A DNA stretch of 64,000 bases from positions 62,001-126,000 of the forward strand of contig JANQSC010000072.1 in NCBI GenBank assembly GCA_028284235.1, written 5' to 3'. Each line of letters starts with the position of its first letter. Position 1 is the first letter of the stretch. The position numbers and the translations under genes were made by a program. The notes beneath the pieces were generated by a model. It saw only the letters and a program-made list of their open reading frames with translations, had not been told where the DNA came from and ran no database searches. Of the stretch, positions 34,701 to 41,618 are shown piece after piece. This DNA is from Opitutaceae bacterium. Its GTDB lineage: Bacteria > Verrucomicrobiota > Verrucomicrobiia > Opitutales > Opitutaceae.

Positions 34701-34768
34701 GAAACACGGCGGGATTCCGTATCGGCCGGGAGCGAATATTCAAACTTTCAAACACGTTTAAGTTCTAG
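31748..34768 (+). CDS. TonB-dependent receptor without STN domain, paralogue of the receptor at 36.8 kb
   Basis: Outer-membrane receptor of 1006 residues. Signal peptide about 1-26 (LLATLAAFAGVTIHAQ), then FELSPFEVDASQDTGYRANS at about 34-53, plug with LAGSRLNTQLKDVAASVTVL, NRIRGLAQADVTADFF and VVRGPNSVLFGLGSPSGIIN, and a barrel ending in Phe (LSNTFKF). It is closely similar along its length to the receptor at 36792-40271 (shared blocks such as GLGFVGFWRMRGFERGIYSR and NTGAAMLEYI) but lacks the STN signalling domain. The shared sequence continues past the stop codon (GGGTTTGTAGTA..TAGACGT and a GCCTTGCC hairpin), so the pair arose by duplication including the 3' region. It is followed by the sigma/FecR pair. 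Confidence 0.94.
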   Translation: MKKPTSIGWRMLLATLAAFAGVTIHAQDASDEVFELSPFEVDASQDTGYRANSTLAGSRLNTQLKDVAASVTVLTSEFMEDLGANDIEAALAYVASAETGQTFEGGTTTAYIQGEQGSSPSRNRIRGLAQADVTADFFGVTNPHLDNYNVERVSVVRGPNSVLFGLGSPSGIINYITKKASLGKNFGQYRFEVDNFGTIRNTLDVNHVLVEDKLAVRVMGLHDDARYQIDSAFDRDKRVTLAATYKLSENTTLRLNTEEIDIKSRRPRFIPPTDNITRWVDGGSPTHDAFANPGVNPGPFFDELVGGGQLPAQFYTDLDTPGPDYWIRLENKLPNGSRLPTGERVMFYRSSNPDQGTNFFLDPLVHDPRVFPIEDIDIAALPGNWATRKNSAKNVFLNHRFTDNFNVEIGYHTDVTQDDRLTQVIGQSNSIQIDPNETLPNGEVNPNFLRPFIFGRGVGRFTEQENEALRVQVSYELDFNDISDNSWLGLHRLSALYSDDTYESFTYAWEQRISTVNHSAYTEDELLNDSDRRSHAIYYVGDPVSPGQLHPNYTGFPTRSLVETGRAYPMEFFDGEQWTTGEGPVALERMVHRNAGWNIRDAEGIGVALQSFFLNGKVVTTFGWRDDDVEGLSTSFPTPGADGLYSLERSNWSFDNPPLITGDSTTTKGIVVHPTDWLSFHYNESENFVVSAPKVDILGRPIPASSGVGEDYGFSFNLLQDAMNVKVNWFNTVQKDSEDGGLGFVGFWRMRGFERGIYSRINNGTITGVDWINWDGTMENYDRFPNVSDVRDFEAKGMEIEVTYNPNANWRIAFNAAKQETKQQNTGAAMLEYIDLRQPFWDQFWDQEWNNSRTVGEQFTSAVGSRLFPALAADGRTSIDQAKWSANMVTNYRFTEGRFNGFAAGGSLRWSDKRALGYALTSDADGNVITDLDRPFMGPDNLNVGLHASFRKMILNDSVDWKIQLNIQNFIGDPGLVPVRINPDGNTAGFRIGRERIFKLSNTFKF

Positions 34769-34797
34769 TTCGGGTTTGTAGTAGTAGACGTCAAGCG

Positions 34798-34830
34798 GCC
34801 TTGCCCCATAGCGGCAAGGCTGCTTTTTTT
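34798..34830 (+). terminator. Intrinsic terminator after the first paralogous receptor
   Basis: GCCTTGCC (34798-34805) pairs with GGCAAGGC (34813-34820) over a 7-nt loop, followed by TGC and seven T. A very similar terminator follows the second paralogue at 40300-40328. Confidence 0.88.
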
Positions 34831-34974
34831 GGGGGTGCCGGGCGAAGCGGGGAGCGGGAAATTGGGCGCGACTCGTGGCGGGATTCTCCCCTGGGCTGTC
34901 GCTTTTCTACGAGTTTTTGGTTGAACTTGTCTCGTCGAGGCCGCATACGGCCAGATAGTCTGAGTTTGTTGTTT

Positions 34975-35511
34975 ATGCCCCCCTTGGATCCAGAACAGGA
35001 CATTTGGTTCAAGCAGAACCTGCTGCCTTATGGCGACCAGCTGGCCGCCTGGCTGAGGCGGAAGTATCCGAATGTTCGGGACGTGGAGGACATCGTCCAA
35101 GACTGTTTTCTCAAGACGATTGTCGCCAACGGCAAGCGGCCCATCAACTCGCCGAAATCGTATTTGTTCACCGCCGCCCGCAACCAGGCGATCAACCATT
35201 CCAAGCGAATGGAGACGCGGGGCGAAAATGTTTTAGCAAGAATCGAGGAGTTCGATGTCTTAGACAGCGAAACCGACGTCGTCGAGGACGTCGCCCACAA
35301 GCAGGAACTCGAAATTTTGGAAGAAGCCATCAAATCGCTCCCCGCGCGCTGTCGCGAGATTTTCGAGCTGAGAAAAGTGCACGGCCTTTCTCAGCAGGAA
35401 ATCGCGGAGCGTCTGGGCTTGTCGGTTTTCACGGTTTACCATCAATTGTCGATTGCGTTCGACAAATGTGCCTGTTTCGTCGAGCGCTATGAGCGGGAGG
35501 GCCGGCAATGA
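34975..35511 (+). CDS. ECF RNA-polymerase sigma factor (FecI-like)
   Basis: Sigma factor of 178 residues that redirects RNA polymerase when its FecR partner is triggered by a receptor. The start at MPPLDPEQDIWFKQ is chosen; a longer open frame upstream runs through the terminator. Region 2 spans about 25-95 (VRDVEDIVQDCFLKTI, then SYLFTAARNQAINHSKR). Region 4 spans about 115-170 (IKSLPARCREIFELRKVHGL, SQQEIAERLGLSVFTVYHQL). Its stop overlaps the FecR start (ATGA), so both are co-translated. The likely target is the promoter of the STN receptor at 36.8 kb, by analogy with FecI/FecR/FecA. Confidence 0.93.
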   Translation: MPPLDPEQDIWFKQNLLPYGDQLAAWLRRKYPNVRDVEDIVQDCFLKTIVANGKRPINSPKSYLFTAARNQAINHSKRMETRGENVLARIEEFDVLDSETDVVEDVAHKQELEILEEAIKSLPARCREIFELRKVHGLSQQEIAERLGLSVFTVYHQLSIAFDKCACFVERYEREGRQ

Positions 35512-36539
35512 GCAGCGAGAACCACAATTCGTCTAACGGGCGCGACGAAGAAATCTTGCGGGCGGCGGCCGACTGGATCGTTCGTCGCGACTTGGGATTC
35601 GCGAGCGAAGACGAGCGTGAATTCAACGCGTGGCTGGACGAAGACCCGCGGCATGGCGAAGCCTTCGAGGGTCGTTTGCGCATCTGGAAACAGTTCGACC
35701 AGGTCAAGCCGAAGGCGCCAGCGGTCTCCAGCGAACCGAGCGCAGGCGAGTCGAAGGGAAGCGTTCCCAAAGGGCGGCGCGTCGTTCAATTCGCGGTTTG
35801 GGGCGGCATTGCGGCGGCCATCGCCATCGGGTTTTTTGTCACGCAGACGATTCAAAATCCTGGTCACGCAGCGCTCACGGCCGACCATGTGGCTATGGAG
35901 TACGAGCGTCACAAGCTCGACGATGAATCCGTGGTCGAGTTGAACGCGGGCGCTCGTGTTTCGGTCCACTATTCGGGCAAGGAGCGACTGATTCGCCTGC
36001 ATGCAGGAGAAGCGCATTTCATCGTGATGAAAGACTCCAGTCGACCGTTCATTGTCGAAGCGGGAGAGACGCGTATCAAAGCTTTGGGTACAGCGTTCAA
36101 TGTGAATTTCAACGCGGAATCGGTGGAAGTTCTGGTCACGGAGGGAAGCGTTTGGCTGGACTCGCAGGCGTTGGTCGACCAGGAAGCCGGCGAGGAGTCG
36201 TTCGTGCTTTCCGCGGGCCAGCGATCGGTCGTTTCCCACGAGGTCAGCGAGGAAGAGACGGTGATCGAGGACGTGACCGCCAGGGAGGTCGAGGAGCACA
36301 CTTACTGGCAAAGCCCCAACATAGAGTTTATCGACCAGCCGCTTTCCCATGTTGTGGAGCAGATGAATCGCTACAACGAAGTTCAGATCGTAATCGCGGA
36401 TTCCGAAATCGCAACCCGGTCGGTCACGCTCTCGGTAAGGCCGAAGAACATCGGCGGGTTTCTCGCCATGGTCGAGGCCGCCTTCGACGTGAAAGCGGAA
36501 ACGCAGTCGTCGGAAGAAATCTATTTGAGAGCCCAGTAG
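35508..36539 (+). CDS. FecR-like anti-sigma/signal-transducing membrane protein
   Basis: Single-pass inner-membrane regulator of 343 residues. The N-terminal cytoplasmic DUF4880 part (about 12-60; AADWIVRRDLGFASEDEREF, NAWLDEDPRHGEAFEG) binds the sigma factor in this family. TM helix about 100-118 (WGGIAAAIAIGFFVTQ). The periplasmic FecR domain (about 130-235; DDESVVELNAGARVSV, RPFIVEAGETRIKALGTAFN) is followed by a C-terminal secretin/STN-like part (about 265-340; IDQPLSHVVEQMNRYNEVQI) that in FecR-type proteins contacts the receptor STN domain. The gene overlaps the sigma factor by 4 bp. A hairpin TAGAGCG/CGCTCTA (36537-36580) spans its stop. Confidence 0.92.
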   Translation: MSSENHNSSNGRDEEILRAAADWIVRRDLGFASEDEREFNAWLDEDPRHGEAFEGRLRIWKQFDQVKPKAPAVSSEPSAGESKGSVPKGRRVVQFAVWGGIAAAIAIGFFVTQTIQNPGHAALTADHVAMEYERHKLDDESVVELNAGARVSVHYSGKERLIRLHAGEAHFIVMKDSSRPFIVEAGETRIKALGTAFNVNFNAESVEVLVTEGSVWLDSQALVDQEAGEESFVLSAGQRSVVSHEVSEEETVIEDVTAREVEEHTYWQSPNIEFIDQPLSHVVEQMNRYNEVQIVIADSEIATRSVTLSVRPKNIGGFLAMVEAAFDVKAETQSSEEIYLRAQ

Positions 36540-36746
36540 AGCGTTACGAGCGGGGGGCGTTGGGTTTGTCCCGCGCTCTAATCCGAGCAGATGATCGAGC
36601 AGATCATTTGTAATAGTTTTTGAACAAGCTACGCGCTTGATTAACAAGCGCTTGGGCTTTGTCTTAGAAGGGGCTGATAGAGTAGTAGGTTGATTTTATC
36701 GGCTTTTCTTATTTTTGTTTAGCAATAACTAACCCGAACCTGTCTT

Positions 36747-36769
36747 AGGGGGCGTAACCCAAACCCCCT
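36747..36769 (+). promoter_or_regulatory. Leader hairpin before the STN receptor
   Basis: AGGGGG (36747-36752) pairs with CCCCCT (36764-36769), ending 22 bp upstream of the TTG start. A comparable hairpin with the shared loop motif GGGGCG..AACC..AA precedes the other STN receptor at 52654-52674. The remainder of the 252-bp gap 36540-36791 should hold the sigma-dependent promoter, which I cannot pinpoint. Confidence 0.45.
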
Positions 36770-36791
36770 TTGACGCTGACCAAACTACAAT

Positions 36792-39700
36792 TTGATCCAA
36801 GATCGAAGTCAGATCTATACCCTTTGGATTCTGGGCGTTCTGTCTCTCCTGCTAGGTCCCCCGCTGTCGGCGGGCGACGAGCCGGAGGCAGGGCCCGAGC
36901 GATTCCAGATAGAGCTGTCGGCGGGTTCGGCGAACAAGACTTTGGCGCGATATATGCGCCTCACCAACGTAGAGATTCTGTTCGAGGCCAAGAAAGCGAA
37001 GCGCGTGCTCACCAACGCGATCGCGGGAGAGTACACCGCTTTCGAAGGCCTAGTAGCGATGACGGAGGGCACCCGATGCGAGGTCGTCCAGGTTAGCGAC
37101 GGGGAGACATTCGCCATCAAGTTTATTGAGGCGATCGAGCCGGGCGGCGACCTGAACGAAACGACCGAAGAACTACTATTGGAAACAGACAACCAAATGA
37201 ATTTTACTAAGAGAAAAGAAAATATAGGCAGCGCATTCTTTAAGGGAGTGTTTACTGTCGCGGCGACCGTGATCACGAGCGCCTTGGCGCAGGACGCCGA
37301 TTCGGACGAGGTGTTCGAGCTGTCGCCTTTCGAAATCGATGCATCCGAGGATACTGGATACAGAGCGAATAGCACACTGGCGGGAAGTCGCTTGAACACG
37401 CAGCTGAGAGACGTGGCCGCGTCCGTTACCGTCCTGACCAGCGAGTTTCTCGACGATATCGGAGCGACCGGCGTCGAAGACGCTTTGGCTTTCGTGGCGA
37501 GCGCGGAAACGGGCCAAACCTTTGAAAGCAATCAAACCGCAGGCTACGTTGGTGGAGGTCAAGCGACCCAGCCATCGAGAAACCGTATGCGTGGTCTTTC
37601 GCAGGCGGACGTTACTTCGGACTTTTTCAGTACGTCCAATCCGCACTTCGACACGTACAATGTCGACCGACTATCCGTCGTCCGCGGTCCGAATTCAGTT
37701 CTGTTCGGACTGGGTAGCCCGTCGGGAATTATCAACTACACAACCAAAAAAGCGTCGGTTGGCAGCGATTTCGGCGAGATCCGATTGACCTTGGACAACC
37801 ACGATACGGTGCGAGGGCAGTTCGACTACAACAAGATCCTGGCCGAGGACAAACTGGCCGTGCGGGTCATGGGGCTGTCCGCTGACAAGGGTTTCCAGTA
37901 CGATCGCGCTTATGATCGGGACAAGCGGGCCACGATAGCGCTCACCTACAAGCCCTCTAGCCGGACGGACATTCGGTTCGCCTACGAGAAGATCGACATC
38001 GAGTCGCGTCGCCCGCGTTACATCATTCCCGAGGACCATATTACCCGATGGGTCGAAGGTGGAGCTCCGACCTTCGACACGGGAAACAATCCAGGCGTGC
38101 CGTTCACGGATTACTTCGACGAGATTGGGATCGTTTCCGCTCGTAATGGACTGTTCTTTACAGACCTAACGACGCCGGGGCCGGACTTCGCGATGAAGTT
38201 GGAGAACATACGCACGACCTTGGGCCGCATGCCGACTTCGCAGCGGATTACGATGCGCCGGAGTTCGAACCCGGACGACGGGCTGAATTTCTTCACGGTC
38301 ACCCACGTCACCGACGAGCGCGTGTTCCCATACAAGGATGTCGACTTGGCGACTCTGCCGGGCAACTGGCAAACACAGGATTCGCATAGCAAGTCGGTGG
38401 TATTGAATCACAGCTTCAGCGACGACTTTCACATCGAGGCGGGCTGGTACGCGGACAATACGGTTCGCGACAATCTGGCTCAAATCACGAGCCGGACAGC
38501 GATGATCGCGGTGGACGTGAACGAGACTTTGACTGACGGAACGACGAACCCGAACTTTCTGCGGCCGTTCATTTCGGGACGCGGAGTTGGGAATCTCAAT
38601 GACCAGGAGAACGAGACCTTCCGTTTTCAAGCGTCCTACGAACTCGATTTTGCCGAGATTTCGGATACATCCTGGCTGGGCAAGCACCGCTTGTCGGCAC
38701 TGTATTCAGATACTTCATTCGAAGAGTTTCGCTACGCTTGGGAACCCCGCATCAACGCGTTGAATCACCCGGCGTTTACGGGCGACAACGCGTTGCTGAA
38801 CAACTCGGGACGCCGCATCACGGCCATCTACTACGTCGCGGACGCGCTGCAGCCGGGGCAGATCCACCCGAACTACACGGGCTTTCCGGAAACGGAACTC
38901 GTTCCCGAAGGCATGCCGTTCCCGCTCACCTATTACGATGACGTCAACGACGTGTGGCTTACGGACGATCGCCCGGTCGAGACCCAGCGCATTATCCACA
39001 CCAACAATGGCTGGAACACGCGCGACAACGAAGGACTGGGCGTCGCGTTGCAGAGCTTCTTCTGGAACGACAAGATTGTCACCATGCTTGGCTATCGCGA
39101 CGACGACGTCACTGGCAACAGCACTGCGGCTCCCTCGCCCGGTACCGGGGGCGGCAGCGATGGTTTGCCGCCGATTGACCGTGCTCTGTGGTCCTTCGAC
39201 GATCCACCGCTGGAGACCAGCGGCAGCACCTTGACCAAGGGAATCGTGTTCCACGCCACCGATTGGCTGTCGTTCCATCACAACGAGTCCGAGAACTTCG
39301 TCGTTTCGCCGCCGAAGGTGGACATCTTGGGACGTCCCATTCCGGCTTCGAGCGGAGAGGGCAAGGACTACGGCTTCTCGCTCAATCTGTTCGAGAACAA
39401 GATGAACGTTAAGGTCAACTGGTTCGAAACGAATCAGCTCGACTCGGAAGATGGCGGCCTCGGTTTCGTCGGATTTTGGAGAATGCGCGGTTTCGAGCGC
39501 GGCATTTACAGTCGCATCATGAACGAGGATTGGATCGATACCAATCCCGAGCTGACCTGGATGCGCTGGGACGGAAGCACGACCGAAAACCACGAGCGTT
39601 TTCCGAACGTGAGCGACGTGCGCGACTTCCAGTCGGAAGGACTGGAAATCGAAATGATCTACAACCCGACCAGCAACTGGCGCATCATGTTCAACGCGTC

Positions 39701-40271
39701 TAGGCAGGAAACGGTTCAGGCGAACACGGGAGCGGCGATGCTTGAGTACATCGCTCTGCGCGAGCCGTACTGGGACCAGTTCTGGGACTTACCCTGGAAT
39801 ACGCAGCGCACGGTTCGCCAGCAATTCAGCAACGCGGTGGGCTCGCGCCTCTTCCCGGCCTTGGCGGCGAATGGCCGTATCAGCCAGGACCAGGCGAAGT
39901 GGAGCTGGAACGCGGTCACCAACTACCGATTCAGCGAAGGCCGCTTCAGAGGGTTCTCGGCGGGTGGTTCCATGCGCTGGACCGATAAGCGGGCAATCGG
40001 CTACGCCCTTTCGGAGGACGAGGATGGCAACGTCATCACCGACCTTGACCAGCCATTCTTCGGCGGGACGAACCTGAACGTCGGCGTGCACGGCGCCTTC
40101 GCCAAGAAGATCTTCAACGATACGGTCGACTGGAAGATCCAGTTGAATATCCAGAATCTGATCGGCGATTCCGACCGGGTCGTAATTCGAAAGAATCCGG
40201 ATGGCAATAGCGCGGCCTTCCGGGTCGGCCGCGAGCCGATTTACAAGCTTACCAGCACTTTCAAGTTCTAG
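36792..40271 (+). CDS. STN-containing TonB-dependent transducer with an internal second signal-like segment
   Basis: Outer-membrane receptor of 1159 residues that should signal through the FecR/sigma pair upstream. The only fitting start is TTG at 36792, since TGA precedes it in frame at 36777; it gives a signal peptide (LWILGVLSLLLGPPLSA, about 11-27). The STN domain (about 38-118) has FQIELSAGSANKTLARYM, VEILFEAKKAKR and YTAFEGLVAMTEGT. Then, at Met136 (ATG 37197), a second signal-peptide-like stretch MNFTKRKENIGSAFFKGVFT..TSALAQ (about 136-168) precedes the ELSPFEID motif, plug and barrel ending STFKF. That ATG sits in an AT-rich patch. Without the first 135 residues the protein (1024 aa) matches its 1006-residue paralogue in layout. 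Confidence 0.92.
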   Translation: MIQDRSQIYTLWILGVLSLLLGPPLSAGDEPEAGPERFQIELSAGSANKTLARYMRLTNVEILFEAKKAKRVLTNAIAGEYTAFEGLVAMTEGTRCEVVQVSDGETFAIKFIEAIEPGGDLNETTEELLLETDNQMNFTKRKENIGSAFFKGVFTVAATVITSALAQDADSDEVFELSPFEIDASEDTGYRANSTLAGSRLNTQLRDVAASVTVLTSEFLDDIGATGVEDALAFVASAETGQTFESNQTAGYVGGGQATQPSRNRMRGLSQADVTSDFFSTSNPHFDTYNVDRLSVVRGPNSVLFGLGSPSGIINYTTKKASVGSDFGEIRLTLDNHDTVRGQFDYNKILAEDKLAVRVMGLSADKGFQYDRAYDRDKRATIALTYKPSSRTDIRFAYEKIDIESRRPRYIIPEDHITRWVEGGAPTFDTGNNPGVPFTDYFDEIGIVSARNGLFFTDLTTPGPDFAMKLENIRTTLGRMPTSQRITMRRSSNPDDGLNFFTVTHVTDERVFPYKDVDLATLPGNWQTQDSHSKSVVLNHSFSDDFHIEAGWYADNTVRDNLAQITSRTAMIAVDVNETLTDGTTNPNFLRPFISGRGVGNLNDQENETFRFQASYELDFAEISDTSWLGKHRLSALYSDTSFEEFRYAWEPRINALNHPAFTGDNALLNNSGRRITAIYYVADALQPGQIHPNYTGFPETELVPEGMPFPLTYYDDVNDVWLTDDRPVETQRIIHTNNGWNTRDNEGLGVALQSFFWNDKIVTMLGYRDDDVTGNSTAAPSPGTGGGSDGLPPIDRALWSFDDPPLETSGSTLTKGIVFHATDWLSFHHNESENFVVSPPKVDILGRPIPASSGEGKDYGFSLNLFENKMNVKVNWFETNQLDSEDGGLGFVGFWRMRGFERGIYSRIMNEDWIDTNPELTWMRWDGSTTENHERFPNVSDVRDFQSEGLEIEMIYNPTSNWRIMFNASRQETVQANTGAAMLEYIALREPYWDQFWDLPWNTQRTVRQQFSNAVGSRLFPALAANGRISQDQAKWSWNAVTNYRFSEGRFRGFSAGGSMRWTDKRAIGYALSEDEDGNVITDLDQPFFGGTNLNVGVHGAFAKKIFNDTVDWKIQLNIQNLIGDSDRVVIRKNPDGNSAAFRVGREPIYKLTSTFKF

Positions 40272-40299
40272 TTAGGGTTTGTAGTATTAGTAGACGTGA

Positions 40300-40328
40300 G
40301 CAGCCTTGCCCAATCGCGGCAAGGCTGC
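40300..40328 (+). terminator. Intrinsic terminator after the STN receptor
   Basis: GCAGCCTTGCC (40300-40310) pairs perfectly with GGCAAGGCTGC (40318-40328) over a 7-nt loop, followed by TTTGTTG. It is homologous to the terminator at 34798-34830 but has an 11-bp stem and a weaker T-tract, so read-through into the FG-GAP gene is possible. Confidence 0.78.
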
Positions 40329-40346
40329 TTTGTTGTTCCGGTTGGT

Positions 40347-41618
40347 ATGCCCAAGCCTAAAATGCCCCGTGTTTTTCGATTAGAACCTAAAGTGTATCGC
40401 TTATCCGTGTTGGCGATGTTGATGTTGGTATTTTCGGTCTGCTCGCCAGCGGAATTGAGGGCGGAGTCGAGTATCGCGTATCGGCCGAATTTGATAGGGG
40501 AGCCACTAACGGACCGCCCTTGGATAACGGATTTGGCTGTGGGCGATGTTTCGGGCGACGGTGTACTGGACATCGTTTTTTGCGAAGGGAAACTTAATGA
40601 AGTGGGCGTTTTACAGGGTCGCGGTGATGGCGATTTCGAAACCGTATCGAAAATTCAAGGACTCGAGGGGCCCGCTCACGTCGAGATCGTCGACTTCGAC
40701 CGGGACGGGGACTCCGATTTGCTCGTCGCCTGTATGGGAGTAGTGTTTCCGAACAACGACTTGATTGGCTCGGTCGTGATACTAGAGAATCTTGGAACTC
40801 TCGCCTTCGAGAAACACGTGATTTTGGAGAATACGTTCCGGGTGACGGATGTTCAAGCGGGTGACTTGGATGGCGATGGCGACTTGGATCTATCCGTTGC
40901 CCAGTTTGGATACCTAGAGGGACAGGTGCAATGGATGGAGAATCTGGGCGACTGGAAGTTCAAGGGTGTGGTTCTCGTTGATCTGCCAGGCGCGATCCAC
41001 GCGCCGATCTACGACATGGACTCGGATGGCGACCTCGACATTGTGTCCATCGTTTCCCAGCAGTGGGAAGAGCTTTATCTCTTCCAAAACGAAGACGGCG
41101 CATTCGCGGATGAAGTCGTGTTCGGATCCTTGAACGAAGACTATGGTAGCAGCGGTATCAGTATCGAAGATTTGGATCAAGATGGAGATCCGGACATTTT
41201 GTATACGAATGGTGACGGATTCGACTATTCCATACCTGGATCGAGACCCTGGCATGGCGTGCAGTGGCTCGAAAACCAGGGAAGCGAGGGATTCGAGTTT
41301 CATCGGATTGGAGCGTTCGAGGGCGCTTACAGTCCGCTCGCGCTGGACGTGGATGACGATGGGGATCTTGACGTAGTCGTCGCCAGTTGTTTCAACGACT
41401 GGACCGGCGGGAAAGCGCATTCTCTTGTCTACTTCGAAAACGACGGAGCGATGAATTTTACAATGAGGCCGTTGGCCACCGAACCGACCCACTTGTCGAT
41501 CGTCGATGCGGCTGACGTGGACGGTGACGGGATCGAGGAACTCGTCACAGGAGGCTTCCATGCGTATCCACCGTGGGACCGAATGAGCCGAATTGCCGTC
41601 TGGGAGCGCGTGAAATAG
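40347..41618 (+). CDS. Secreted FG-GAP/VCBS-repeat protein
   Basis: Secreted beta-propeller protein of 423 residues. The start at MPKPKMPRVFRLEPK (40347) is preferred because upstream codons overlap the terminator; MPRVFRL 15 bp later is also possible. Signal peptide about 15-38 (LSVLAMLMLVFSVCSPAELRAE). At least six calcium-type loops of the FG-GAP/VCBS kind follow: DVSGDGVLDIVF, DFDRDGDSDLLV, DLDGDGDLDLSV, DMDSDGDLDIVS, DLDQDGDPDILY, DVDDDGDLDVVV and DVDGDGIEELVT. Such proteins often bind ligands or partners in the periplasm or at the cell surface. Its stop codon directly abuts the ATG of the TPR gene, so the two act together. Confidence 0.85.
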   Translation: MPKPKMPRVFRLEPKVYRLSVLAMLMLVFSVCSPAELRAESSIAYRPNLIGEPLTDRPWITDLAVGDVSGDGVLDIVFCEGKLNEVGVLQGRGDGDFETVSKIQGLEGPAHVEIVDFDRDGDSDLLVACMGVVFPNNDLIGSVVILENLGTLAFEKHVILENTFRVTDVQAGDLDGDGDLDLSVAQFGYLEGQVQWMENLGDWKFKGVVLVDLPGAIHAPIYDMDSDGDLDIVSIVSQQWEELYLFQNEDGAFADEVVFGSLNEDYGSSGISIEDLDQDGDPDILYTNGDGFDYSIPGSRPWHGVQWLENQGSEGFEFHRIGAFEGAYSPLALDVDDDGDLDVVVASCFNDWTGGKAHSLVYFENDGAMNFTMRPLATEPTHLSIVDAADVDGDGIEELVTGGFHAYPPWDRMSRIAVWERVK

